DNA of 29,547 nucleotides from CAYSSG01 sp964433635 (GTDB taxonomy: Bacteria; Atribacterota; Phoenicimicrobiia; Phoenicimicrobiales; Stramentimicrobiaceae), in NCBI GenBank assembly GCA_964433635.1, contig CAYSSG010000024.1, forward strand, positions 1 to 29,547. The letters are read 5' to 3'. The translations under genes and the position numbers were made by a program. Shown one piece after another: positions 1-7,057 of this stretch (positions are counted from its first letter, which is position 1; each line of letters starts with the position of its first letter). The notes under the pieces are model-generated. The model saw only the letters and a program-made list of their open reading frames with translations. It had not been told where the DNA came from and searched no databases.

Positions 1-312
1 ATTGTTGAAAAGGAGCAGGTGGATACCATTGCTGACGGACTAGCCTTGAAAAAACCGGGAGAAAAACCTTTTCAAATCGTAAAAAAATATGTAGATGAAA
101 TCATACTGGTAAGTGAATCGGAAATTAAAAAAGCAGTTATCTTTCTTTTACAAAGGACAAAATTACTGGTTGAACCGTCAGGTGCCGTTACTGTAGCAGC
201 ACTGATGAATCACGGAATGAATCTAAAAGATCAGGAAGTAGTGGCTATTCTCAGTGGAGGGAATATTGATTTAGATCGATTGAATTCCTATATAAAGGGA
301 GAAATTTTTTAA
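1..312 (+). CDS. Threonine/serine dehydratase, C-terminal part (5' truncated by window edge)
   Basis: The reading frame is open from base 1, so only about the last 103 residues of a fold-type II PLP enzyme are present. The family deaminates threonine or serine to 2-oxoacid plus ammonia. The visible part has the late catalytic-domain motifs DTIADGLA, IVKKYVDEIILVSE, LVEPSGAVTVAAL and the terminal LSGGNID, which contributes to the cofactor phosphate-side pocket in threonine ammonia-lyases. No ACT regulatory domain follows, so this is the short TdcB-like catabolic form rather than long IlvA. An internal GTG at 19 could be mistaken for a start, but the homology continues upstream of it. It is paralogous to the dehydratase at 15058, which has GSNID instead of GGNID. 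Family call is firm, substrate is not. Confidence 0.85.
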   Translation: MVEKEQVDTIADGLALKKPGEKPFQIVKKYVDEIILVSESEIKKAVIFLLQRTKLLVEPSGAVTVAALMNHGMNLKDQEVVAILSGGNIDLDRLNSYIKGEIF

Positions 313-343
313 GAAAAAATATTCTATTTTATTCTTGTGATTG

Positions 344-361
344 CCATTATTAAAAAAATGG
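344..361 (+). terminator. Weak hairpin after the dehydratase gene
   Basis: CCATT (344-348) pairs with AATGG (357-361) around an A-rich loop, with TTTAA after it. The stem is only five pairs, so this is a tentative end for the upstream transcript. The rest of the 313-605 gap is AT-rich and holds no gene I can support. Confidence 0.3.
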
Positions 362-543
362 TTTAATGACTAAAGGATTAATTGCTATCTTCTAGTCCCA
401 TTGTTTTTTCATCTTTTTTATCTTAGATCTTATAGATTTTGGGTACCTTACCTTCATTTTTCCTTATTTGTATGTTAAAAGCATTTCATGAAATACCGCA
501 TATTCGATTGTATCCTTCTGAAATAAGCATCATCAAAAAAAAC

Positions 544-572
544 TTGCATTTGAAAAGAAGATGCTGTAAAAT
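544..572 (+). promoter_or_regulatory. Sigma-70-type promoter for the IclR gene
   Basis: TTGCAT at 544-549 and TAAAAT at 567-572 are separated by exactly 17 bases, matching the -35/-10 layout of vegetative promoters. Transcription would begin near 579. That leaves almost no leader before the ATG at 585, but about 27 bases before the ATG at 606, which supports the later start. Confidence 0.55.
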
Positions 573-605
573 AGAATAAAATATATGGAAAGGTATTTCC
601 ACAAT

Positions 606-1376
606 ATGGAAACCATTCCTGACAAAGCAAAAAAAATCAAATCAATCAATAAGGCTCTGGATTTACTGGAATTTCTCTCTGCCTATGAACAGGAAATAGG
701 TATTGCAGAAATCGGCAAAAAACTGAATATGGGCTTAAGTACCGTCCACCGAATCCTGGCTACCCTGAAGTCACGCGGTTATATTATTCAAAATCCAACA
801 ACAGCAAAATACAGATTGGGCATTAAGCTATTTGAACTGGGTTGTGAAGTTCAAAGTACCAGAAATCTCATCAACAACATCAGACCTTACCTGAGAAAGT
901 TATCAAAAATAACCAACGAAACAGCTAACCTGGCCATTCTGGAAGATAAAGAAGTGATCTATCTTGATACGATAGAAAGTTCAGAAACCTTGAGAACAGG
1001 AATTATTCGAGGAACAAGATCTATTGCCCACTGTACCGCTCTGGGCAAGGTATTATTATCCTTCATTTCTGACAGGGATTTTAAGCGATTATATAAAAGT
1101 GATGATGACCTGATTATCCTTACTCCTCAATCTATATCCTCATTAGATGAGCTGGAAAAGGAGTTGAAAAAGGTTAAAAAACAGGGTTTTGCCACCGATA
1201 AGGAAGAATCCATGATAGGTATAAATTGTGTCGGCATTCCTATTTTAAATCAAAAGGGAGAGCCCTTGGCGGCTATCAGCATCACCGGTCCCGCATCACG
1301 TTTTACAGTAAAAAAGATAGAAGAAGCCAAAAAAATTTTACTGGGTGTATCAAAAGAGATGACAGATTTATTTTAA
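606..1376 (+). CDS. IclR-family transcriptional regulator
   Basis: This is a one-component DNA-binding regulator of about 256 residues, the usual IclR length. The N-terminal winged helix-turn-helix (about residues 10-70) is recognisable from SINKALDLLEFLSAYE, IAEIGKKLNMGLSTVHRIL and LKSRGYIIQNPTTAKYRLG. The C-terminal effector domain shows the family signatures TANLAILEDKEVIYLDTI, HCTALGKVLL and GFATDKEESMIGINCVGIPI, which is the small-molecule pocket region. An alternative ATG lies at 585. I prefer 606 because the promoter at 544-572 leaves no room for a ribosome-binding leader before 585, and the sequence AAGG lies upstream of 606, although its 12-base spacing is long. It sits 40 bases before the PanB homologue, so it may control that gene set or the nearby catabolic cluster. 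The effector is unknown. Confidence 0.9.
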   Translation: METIPDKAKKIKSINKALDLLEFLSAYEQEIGIAEIGKKLNMGLSTVHRILATLKSRGYIIQNPTTAKYRLGIKLFELGCEVQSTRNLINNIRPYLRKLSKITNETANLAILEDKEVIYLDTIESSETLRTGIIRGTRSIAHCTALGKVLLSFISDRDFKRLYKSDDDLIILTPQSISSLDELEKELKKVKKQGFATDKEESMIGINCVGIPILNQKGEPLAAISITGPASRFTVKKIEEAKKILLGVSKEMTDLF

Positions 1377-1416
1377 ATAAAATAATAATAAATAAATATA
1401 AAGAGAGGTTCTGAAT

Positions 1417-2271
1417 ATGGCTAAAAAAAAGACTCGCTTAGATTTTATCGAGATGAAAAAGAAAGGAGAACAGGTAGCCTGGGTAACCGCTTATGATTTT
1501 CCCATGGCCTCCTTCGTGGAGCAGGCCGGCATGGATATGATCCTGGTTGGTGATTCACTGGGCATGGTGGTATTAGGCTACCAGGGAACGGTTCCGGTCA
1601 CCATGGAAGACTGCATCTCCCACTGCCAGGCAGTCCGAAGGGGTGCCCCCAATACCTTCTGCATCGGGGATATGCCCTTTTTGTCCTACCAGGTCTCCTC
1701 TAAGGAAGCCGTCCGCAATGCAGGGCGTTTCCTGAAAGAGGCGGATATGGATGCGGTGAAATTAGAGGGAGGAATCAGAGTCTGTAAACAGATAAAAGCC
1801 ATCGCCGATGCCGGGATGATGGTGATGGGGCATATCGGCCTTACTCCCCAGAGCTCAGGACAGCTGGGTGGATTTAAGGCCCAGGGCAGAGATGCTGCCA
1901 GCGCCCGCGCGTTAATTCAGGATGCCTTAGCCATTCAGGAAGCAGGAGCCTATGCCATTCTCCTGGAGGCAGTTCCACCGGAGCTGACCACCTTTATGGC
2001 CAAGAAGCTGTCTATTCCCGTCTACTCCATCGGTGCAGGCGGTCCCTGTGATGGCCAGTTGTTAATCTGCGGAGATATGTTGGGTCTCTTCCAGGCTTTT
2101 ACCCCCAAGTTCGTCAAAGTATATGCCAATGTCGCCGAGGTGGAGATCAATGCATTCAAGGAATATGTCCATGATGTAAAAACCGGTGCCTTCCCCACTG
2201 ATGACCATTGTTATCACATTATCAAGGGGAGTGAAGAGGAATTCAATCAGATGCTGAAAGAGTTTGAATAA
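1417..2271 (+). CDS. panB: 3-methyl-2-oxobutanoate hydroxymethyltransferase (PanB) homologue
   Basis: PanB adds a hydroxymethyl group from 5,10-methylene-tetrahydrofolate to 2-oxoisovalerate, making ketopantoate for pantothenate and CoA synthesis. At 284 residues it is near the usual length, and nearly all PanB landmarks are present: VTAYDFPMA, ILVGDSLGMVVLGYQ, DMPFLSYQ, AVKLEGG, VMGHIGLTPQS and LLEAVPPEL. The metal and substrate acids map to D46, D85, E117 and E184. No panC, panD or panE is nearby; instead it lies between an IclR regulator and an unassigned protein plus an amino-acid dehydrogenase, so a role in catabolism of a branched oxoacid is possible. The gene is clearly more GC-rich than its neighbours (36 of 60 bases in 1621-1680) and uses many C-ending codons. 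The ribosome site GAGAGG lies upstream of the ATG. Confidence 0.88.
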   Translation: MAKKKTRLDFIEMKKKGEQVAWVTAYDFPMASFVEQAGMDMILVGDSLGMVVLGYQGTVPVTMEDCISHCQAVRRGAPNTFCIGDMPFLSYQVSSKEAVRNAGRFLKEADMDAVKLEGGIRVCKQIKAIADAGMMVMGHIGLTPQSSGQLGGFKAQGRDAASARALIQDALAIQEAGAYAILLEAVPPELTTFMAKKLSIPVYSIGAGGPCDGQLLICGDMLGLFQAFTPKFVKVYANVAEVEINAFKEYVHDVKTGAFPTDDHCYHIIKGSEEEFNQMLKEFE

Positions 2272-2320
2272 AATAAATAAGAAAAAAAGAAGAGAGTTCA
2301 TTTTAAAATTGGAGGAAATC

Positions 2321-3271
2321 ATGTCAAAAACATTAGCCGAGATAAGGGATTTTATGGAAAAGATGGGTATTCCGGGCCGGGATCTTCATGATCTGCCAAA
2401 TTCAGGAAAAACCTTTCCGGATGGAGCACACTGGAGAATTGAAATTTCCGGAGTAGAACGCGCTTCCACCATGGAAGCAATGATCAAAGAAGCCAACAAA
2501 AGAGATGTCACGATCCATCGCGCCATTATTACCGTGCAGGGTTCCACGTTAACTGATTTCAGCGAGTTAAAGGCCATGGCTCAGATGGGAAGAGACGAGA
2601 AGATTGAAATCATTACGACCATGGGTCCCAGGAAAGCCTGGGATGTAGGAGCCAGGGCTCAGGGTTTTTCAGAAGGAGCTGCAGTTGGTTTTCGTATGAG
2701 AGGCTCGGATAACATTTCGTACTGGCTGGCTGATTTAATGCGTAATTTGGAGGCAGGACTAAGAGGATTCCTGGTATTGGACGAAGGTTTACTGATGATT
2801 GTTAACCAAATGCGTGAGGAAGGTTTTATTCCGAAGGAGACAGTATTTAAATGGTCTGCCTTCGGTGGTTACTGCAGCGCTGCCGGAGCCAAAGTCGTAG
2901 AAAACTTAGGAGCGAATTCCATGAATCCCACCTCTGATGTTTCACTGGCTATTCTGGCAGGAATGCGCAAAGCAGTTGATATACCCATAGATATCTACAT
3001 GTTTATCACGGATGCCGAGGGGGGAATGTTCCGGATTTATGACGCACCGGAAGTTGCCCGGGTGACTGCTCCCTGTTACTTTAAGATTGAACCGGGAAGT
3101 TGTCAGGCTGAAATCTATAAACCATGGGTACAGGAAAGCTGGCATGCCGAATTTATGCGGGAAAAAGTGAAAGAAGCAGCCATATTCCAGGAAATTATGG
3201 CCAGACATGCCCCTCAGATGAAGTTGTCGAAAAGAGGACCTTCGGATCTGGTTTTACCGGTAATGGCTTAG
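2321..3271 (+). CDS. Uncharacterised TIM-barrel-like protein, possibly peptidase U32-like
   Basis: I do not firmly recognise this 316-residue protein. It is soluble, without a signal peptide or membrane segments. The alternation of predicted strands and helices, with blocks such as HWRIEISGVERASTMEAM, KIEIITTMGPRKAWDVG, GFLVLDEGLLMIVNQM, KVVENLGANSMNPTSDVSL and IDIYMFITDAEGGMF, suggests a beta/alpha barrel. The NSMNPTSDVSLA stretch recalls the U32 peptidase/hydroxylase barrel, but this is a weak resemblance. Conserved-looking cysteines occur in GGYCSAAGA, TAPCYFKIEPGSC. The start at 2321 is chosen because GGAGG lies at 2311-2315 with good spacing; the longer reading frame from 2264 overlaps the panB stop and has no ribosome site. 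It sits 49 bases after panB and before the dehydrogenase gene, probably in the same transcription unit as panB. Confidence 0.75.
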   Translation: MSKTLAEIRDFMEKMGIPGRDLHDLPNSGKTFPDGAHWRIEISGVERASTMEAMIKEANKRDVTIHRAIITVQGSTLTDFSELKAMAQMGRDEKIEIITTMGPRKAWDVGARAQGFSEGAAVGFRMRGSDNISYWLADLMRNLEAGLRGFLVLDEGLLMIVNQMREEGFIPKETVFKWSAFGGYCSAAGAKVVENLGANSMNPTSDVSLAILAGMRKAVDIPIDIYMFITDAEGGMFRIYDAPEVARVTAPCYFKIEPGSCQAEIYKPWVQESWHAEFMREKVKEAAIFQEIMARHAPQMKLSKRGPSDLVLPVMA

Positions 3272-3280
3272 TTTAATCAA

Positions 3281-3328
3281 AAGAGATACAGGTGCTAATG
3301 ATCTAATCTATCAGCATCGGTATCTCTT
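3281..3328 (+). terminator. Long imperfect hairpin between the TIM-barrel gene and the dehydrogenase gene
   Basis: AAGAGATACAGGTGCTAAT (3281-3299) pairs with ATCAGCATCGGTATCTCTT (3310-3328), 16 of 19 positions matching, around a 10-base loop. There is only a short T-run, so it could be an imperfect terminator, an mRNA stabiliser or a processing site rather than a strong intrinsic terminator. It splits the panB unit from the dehydrogenase unit. Confidence 0.5.
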
Positions 3329-3364
3329 ATTGAATATTCATGCAAAACATATGGAGGAATGACG

Positions 3365-4600
3365 ATGAGTGGAAATCCATTTAAAACAGCTCTGGATACA
3401 CTGTATATGGCTGGAGATATTGGAAAAATTAACCCGGATGTAATCAAAATGCTCAGTCAGCCTAAACGGATCTTCCAATTTTCCATTCCCATGAAGATGG
3501 ATAATGGAGAATTGCAGATATTTGAAGCTTTTCGGGTTCATTACAATGATGCCCTGGGACAGGTAAAAGACGGAACAAGATTTGTTCCTGATCTGGATCT
3601 GGATACAGTAAAAGCCCTGGGTTTCTGGATGACCATTAAGCATGCCGTCGCTGGTGTTCCTGCCGGGGGCGGAAAAGGTGGCGTTCGGGTTGATCCAGGA
3701 AAATTAAGCGACCGGGAATATGAAAGTCTGGTAAGGAGTTTTATCCGTAAGCTGCCTATGAAGGGTGCCTGGGTGGATGTTCCGGGGGCAGATATTGGTA
3801 CCAGTGGCAGAACGCAGGCCTGGATGCTGGATGAATATGAGGAGATTATGGGATTTCACAGCCCTGCTGCCATTAATGATAAGCCGGTTGAAGTAAACGG
3901 TACCCTGGGAAGTCGGGAAGCAACAGGTACGGGTGCCTTTTATGTCACAATGGAAGCGGTTAAAAATTATCAGGTTTCTTCTAAAGCTACCGTTGCTATT
4001 CAGGGCTTTGGTGATGTGGGAAGTACTATTACTGAATTACTTTACCAGGAAGGGTTCAAGGTTATTGCAGTGAGTGACATTAAGGGAGGAATCTATTCGG
4101 GGGATGGTTTAAATATTAAAAATTTATTGGAACATATGAAAAAGACTGGTTACGTGGTTGATTTCCCGGGGACTTCCCCAATAACGAATGAGGATTTAAT
4201 AGAAGCAGATTGTGATATCCTGATTCCTGCTGCTGTCCAGAGTGTTATCCATGAAGAAAATGCCGGAAAGGTAAGAGCAAGGTTAATTATTGAATGTGCC
4301 AATGGTCCGGTCACAACAGAAGCAGAAAAGATTCTGGAGAAAAAAAATATTACCATGATACCCGATGTATTATCCAATTCGGGAAGTGCAATTGTATGCG
4401 GTTTTGAACGTACCCAGGGCTTAACGGACACATACTGGGATCTGGAGACAGTGAATAAAAGACTGCAGGAGAGAATCTTAAAAGCCTATCAGGAAACAAC
4501 AGCCACAGCTGAAGAAAAGAATACCTCTCTGAGAAACGCAGCCTGGATTAATGCCCTGCAGAAAATCGGTAAAGCCATGAAAGCCAGGGGATGGATTTAG
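3365..4600 (+). CDS. Glu/Leu/Phe/Val dehydrogenase family protein
   Basis: This NAD(P)-dependent oxidative deaminase (411 residues) would convert glutamate, or another L-amino acid, to its 2-oxoacid plus ammonia. The N-terminal catalytic domain has the lysine region GFWMTIKHAVAGVPAGGGKG (K92 and K104 expected to be substrate and catalytic lysines) and DVPGADIGTSGRTQAWM (D143). The Rossmann domain shows AIQGFGDVGS (about residues 211-220). The motifs are slightly off the bacterial GdhA consensus (AGVPAGGGKGG rather than DVPFGGAKGG), so I leave substrate specificity open. ATG 3365 is preferred over 3359 because GGAGG at 3353-3357 is seven bases from it but one base from the other. The last 145 bases recur at 9880-10024: the gene's 3' end is the boundary of the AT-rich module. 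A downstream terminator of its own is not visible. Confidence 0.9.
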   Translation: MSGNPFKTALDTLYMAGDIGKINPDVIKMLSQPKRIFQFSIPMKMDNGELQIFEAFRVHYNDALGQVKDGTRFVPDLDLDTVKALGFWMTIKHAVAGVPAGGGKGGVRVDPGKLSDREYESLVRSFIRKLPMKGAWVDVPGADIGTSGRTQAWMLDEYEEIMGFHSPAAINDKPVEVNGTLGSREATGTGAFYVTMEAVKNYQVSSKATVAIQGFGDVGSTITELLYQEGFKVIAVSDIKGGIYSGDGLNIKNLLEHMKKTGYVVDFPGTSPITNEDLIEADCDILIPAAVQSVIHEENAGKVRARLIIECANGPVTTEAEKILEKKNITMIPDVLSNSGSAIVCGFERTQGLTDTYWDLETVNKRLQERILKAYQETTATAEEKNTSLRNAAWINALQKIGKAMKARGWI

Positions 4601-4601
4601 G
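4457..4601 (+). repeat. 145-bp direct repeat, copy 1 (3' end of the dehydrogenase gene)
   Basis: Bases 4457-4601 match 9880-10024 with a constant offset of 5423 and a single mismatch: A at 4580 against G at 10003, which would change Lys to Glu. Copy 1 is the functional 3' end of the dehydrogenase gene including its TAG stop. Similarity ends abruptly one base past the stop codon and four bases before GACTGCAGG. Confidence 0.97.
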
Positions 4602-5012
4602 AATATTTTAATTTTAAAGGTCATAAAATACTTTAAACTTAGTTATTATTAAAAGAAAAAAGTGTAAATTCAGTAGATGTATTGTAGAAAACTATCAGGA
4701 AAGTATAGTGTTTAAATGATTAATAATTAAGGAAAAAAATTTAACAGGAGGTGTATTATGTAGTCTAAAAATATTGCCATATTTTTTTGAAGTATGTTAT
4801 GCAAAGACCTTTATTTCAGAAATACAATAGACTAACAGAAATAAAGAGCAATGTATAGATGAAAAAGTTTTACGGACAGATTTGATAATTATTTTGTAAA
4901 TAATGACTTAATAAAGAATGTTCCAATCAATGTCGATTCATATTTAAGGTCCTTCTTAATAATTGTAGGTTTTAAAGTAAAAAATAAATAAATAGGGAGG
5001 TATATAACAATT
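4602..5012. other. Intergenic region, AT-rich, with a start-stop translation site
   Basis: This 411-base stretch has no gene I can support. Its one striking element is a near-perfect Shine-Dalgarno AGGAGGTG (4746-4753) correctly spaced before ATG (4758-4760), which is followed at once by TAG (4761-4763). The frame after it closes again within nine codons. It could be a regulatory start-stop element or the relic of a lost gene start. The permease leader downstream has its own GGGAGG at 4995-5000. Confidence 0.5.
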
Positions 5013-6362
5013 ATGGAAGGTGAGGGTCTGGTTAGGAAATTAAGTTTTTGGCATGTTTGGGCAATTGGTGTTGGGGCAGTTGTCGGAGATGGTATATTTT
5101 ATTTGGTAGGTCAAGGTGTTGACAAAGCTGGCCCTGTAGCGGCATTTTCCTATGCACTTGCTGGAATAGTGATGATGATAGTAATGATGTCAATGTGTGA
5201 ATTATCTGTCGGTATGCCAAGTGCAGGATCTATACATGTTTGGAGTAGAAAGTTATTAGGACCTTCATACGGAACTATAGCTGGTTTATCTTACACTGCT
5301 ATGAACATCACTTTTTTAGGCTCTGTTTCGATAGCTAATGGCATAATAAGTAACTACTTTTTTCAATGGACAGATAATGCTACTGTTTCTGCAATTATTT
5401 GGGCACTATTATTATTAGCGATTGTGACTGTAATTAGCTTATCGGGAGTTGCAATAACAGGCAAAGCTCAATTAGCTTTAGTTGCTGTTTTAACTTTAAT
5501 AATGATTGGGTTCGCAATAGCTGGTGTAGTCAGTGGGAGGATAGATGTAAAAAACTATAGTCCTTTTGCTCCCTTTGGATTGACCGGTTTTATGGCTGCA
5601 ACAGGTTTAGGTGTGTATGCTTATATGGGTCCCTTAGCTCTTTTAACATCAGGAGATGAAATAAAAAAAGTAAAGGATCTACCAAAAGCAATGTTTTGGG
5701 CTTTTATAACATTTTTAGTGATTTATACTAGTTGTATGATAGTAATGGTGGGTCTAGTAAATTATAAAGAGTTTGCACTATTGGAATCACCTTTTACTTT
5801 TGCAGCAAGACAAGTATTTGGTGGATATGCCAGTTTAATTATGAATTTTGCAGCATGGTTGGCGGCATTTACTTGTCTAATAGGAGAAATGTACTGCTCT
5901 TCACGTTTATTATATGGTATGTCTTTAGAAGGTGCGGTACCAAAGAATTTTTCTAAAGTGCATCCTGTTACCAGAGTTCCTTCTTTTTCGATAATCGTTG
6001 TTTTTCTTATAGCTGTTGTCCTTGTGTTTATTGGTAATTCACCTTCTATTGTGAGCATCTATGTAACTCTCTGTATGGTTGGTAGTGGCCTAGGTGTAAT
6101 ATGCTGGCTTATTACATTAGTATCAGCTTCTAAATATAAATCAGCATTACCAAAGGAATGGGAAAAACTGTCATGGAAATTGCCCGCAAGAAATATTATG
6201 TTCCCAATAGCTTTTATTGGATGCTTGTTTACTTTTTACATGCTTTTCTACAGTGATATAAAATCATTGTTCTGGACAGTAGGAAGTCTTGCTGTGTTGC
6301 TACTATATTACTACTTGTATGCAAAAAATCACATAAAAAATACCATTAAAATTGAAAAATAA
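5013..6362 (+). CDS. APC-superfamily amino-acid permease
   Basis: This is a 449-residue integral membrane protein with about 12 hydrophobic segments, the usual APC size. The first segment carries the helix-1 glycine motif IGVGAVVGDGIF, where the backbone of the unwound helix binds the amino-acid group in this superfamily. Later segments include LTGFMAATGLGVYAYMGPLA and a basic loop GDEIKKVKDLPKAMFW, typical of the family between helices 6 and 7. GGGAGG at 4995-5000 is 12 bases from the ATG, slightly long. It precedes the biotin-carrier/AHS/LamB genes by 431 bases and shares their AT-rich composition. By context it may import 5-oxoproline or a related lactam or amino acid, but the substrate cannot be read from sequence. 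It replaces the NRAMP-like transporter often found in the Bacillus ycs/kip cluster. Confidence 0.88.
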   Translation: MEGEGLVRKLSFWHVWAIGVGAVVGDGIFYLVGQGVDKAGPVAAFSYALAGIVMMIVMMSMCELSVGMPSAGSIHVWSRKLLGPSYGTIAGLSYTAMNITFLGSVSIANGIISNYFFQWTDNATVSAIIWALLLLAIVTVISLSGVAITGKAQLALVAVLTLIMIGFAIAGVVSGRIDVKNYSPFAPFGLTGFMAATGLGVYAYMGPLALLTSGDEIKKVKDLPKAMFWAFITFLVIYTSCMIVMVGLVNYKEFALLESPFTFAARQVFGGYASLIMNFAAWLAAFTCLIGEMYCSSRLLYGMSLEGAVPKNFSKVHPVTRVPSFSIIVVFLIAVVLVFIGNSPSIVSIYVTLCMVGSGLGVICWLITLVSASKYKSALPKEWEKLSWKLPARNIMFPIAFIGCLFTFYMLFYSDIKSLFWTVGSLAVLLLYYYLYAKNHIKNTIKIEK

Positions 6363-6793
6363 AATAGAAGTAATTAATTTTTTCTAAACTATATTCTAAT
6401 AAGTACCAATACTAATTGGTGAAGGAAGTAGGTATTAGGAGGCGATATTTTAACAAATTTAAAACCAATACCAACAAAAGGGTCCTCATCGATATCGCCA
6501 CCTAACCTGATTTTATTGCTATAGTATTTGAAAGACTTAGTTCTAAGTAGCAACATTAATATTCTTATGGAATAGAAAGAGAGTATTTTTATAGAAATAA
6601 TTAACAGAAAAATTAGAATAGAATAAAGAAGACATATGTTTGGGCAATTTTCATTAAAGTGTAAATTTAGGTTGTTTTATGTTTTTAAAAAGTGTAGCAG
6701 TATTAATAACTATAAGTTTTCTACAGGTTTATTTATAAAATATATAAACTATGAGAAAGAAATAATTTAAGTAGGGGGAGGAGCGTATATTAT
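6363..6793. other. Intergenic region with two inverted repeats
   Basis: This 431-base AT-rich gap contains ACCAAT-ACTA-ATTGGT, a perfect 6-bp-arm palindrome at 6405-6420. It also has a longer inverted repeat, TTAGGAGGCGATAT (6435-6448) against ATATCGCCACCTAA (6492-6505), with 13 of 14 pairs. The left arm embeds AGGAGG, so folding would hide a ribosome-binding-like sequence, although no ATG, GTG or TTG follows at usable distance. These could be an attenuator, an operator or part of the permease terminator. The strong site GGGGGAGGAG just before 6794 serves the biotin-carrier gene. Confidence 0.5.
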
Positions 6794-7027
6794 ATGCATA
6801 ATAAACAAACATACGCAATCACTGCACCATTACCAGGCAAAATTGTTAATATTCAAGCTAAGAGAGGTAATAAAGTCAAAACAAATGATGTTCTGATAAT
6901 CATTGAGGCAATGAAAATGGAGAATGAGATAGTAGCTGATTTAGATGGGATTATACAAGAAATTAAAGTTAAAGTTGGGGATGTTGTTAATACCAATGAT
7001 GAAATGATCATAATAGAAAATACATAG
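6794..7027 (+). CDS. Stand-alone biotinyl (biotin carboxyl carrier) domain protein
   Basis: At 77 residues, this small protein is essentially one biotinyl-lipoyl barrel domain. The biotinylation motif EAMKMEN is present, with the modified lysine at K41, and the family's barrel signature APLPGKIVNI near the start and VGDVVNTND near the end give the usual symmetric halves. Such carriers shuttle carboxyl groups between a biotin carboxylase and a carboxyltransferase. It lacks the long N-terminal region of AccB. It directly precedes the AHS1 and AHS2 genes, whose homologous domains in urea carboxylase form the carboxyltransferase module, but no biotin carboxylase gene is in the window. It must be served in trans or play a reduced role. 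A strong purine-rich ribosome site, GGGGGAGGAG, precedes it. Confidence 0.93.
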   Translation: MHNKQTYAITAPLPGKIVNIQAKRGNKVKTNDVLIIIEAMKMENEIVADLDGIIQEIKVKVGDVVNTNDEMIIIENT

Positions 7028-7057
7028 TTGGGAAAACATATTTGGAGGGATTATCTT

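Noticed and set aside
543..566. Similarity between TTGCATTTGAAAAGAAG before the IclR gene and TTGCATTTTCAAAGAAG before the second M24 gene as a shared regulator site
   Set aside because: Only a partial match in AT-rich DNA, not palindromic, and the second overlaps the M24 ribosome-binding region; chance is likely.
4799..4858. A 19-codon frame after the start-stop site in the gap upstream of the permease
   Set aside because: Too short, no ribosome site and no recognisable sequence.
6389..6556. A minus-strand 55-codon frame in the 6363-6793 gap with protein-like composition (LGGDIDEDPFVGIGFKF)
   Set aside because: No ribosome site before its ATG, no recognisable family, and it overlaps the inverted repeats, which explain its unusual composition.
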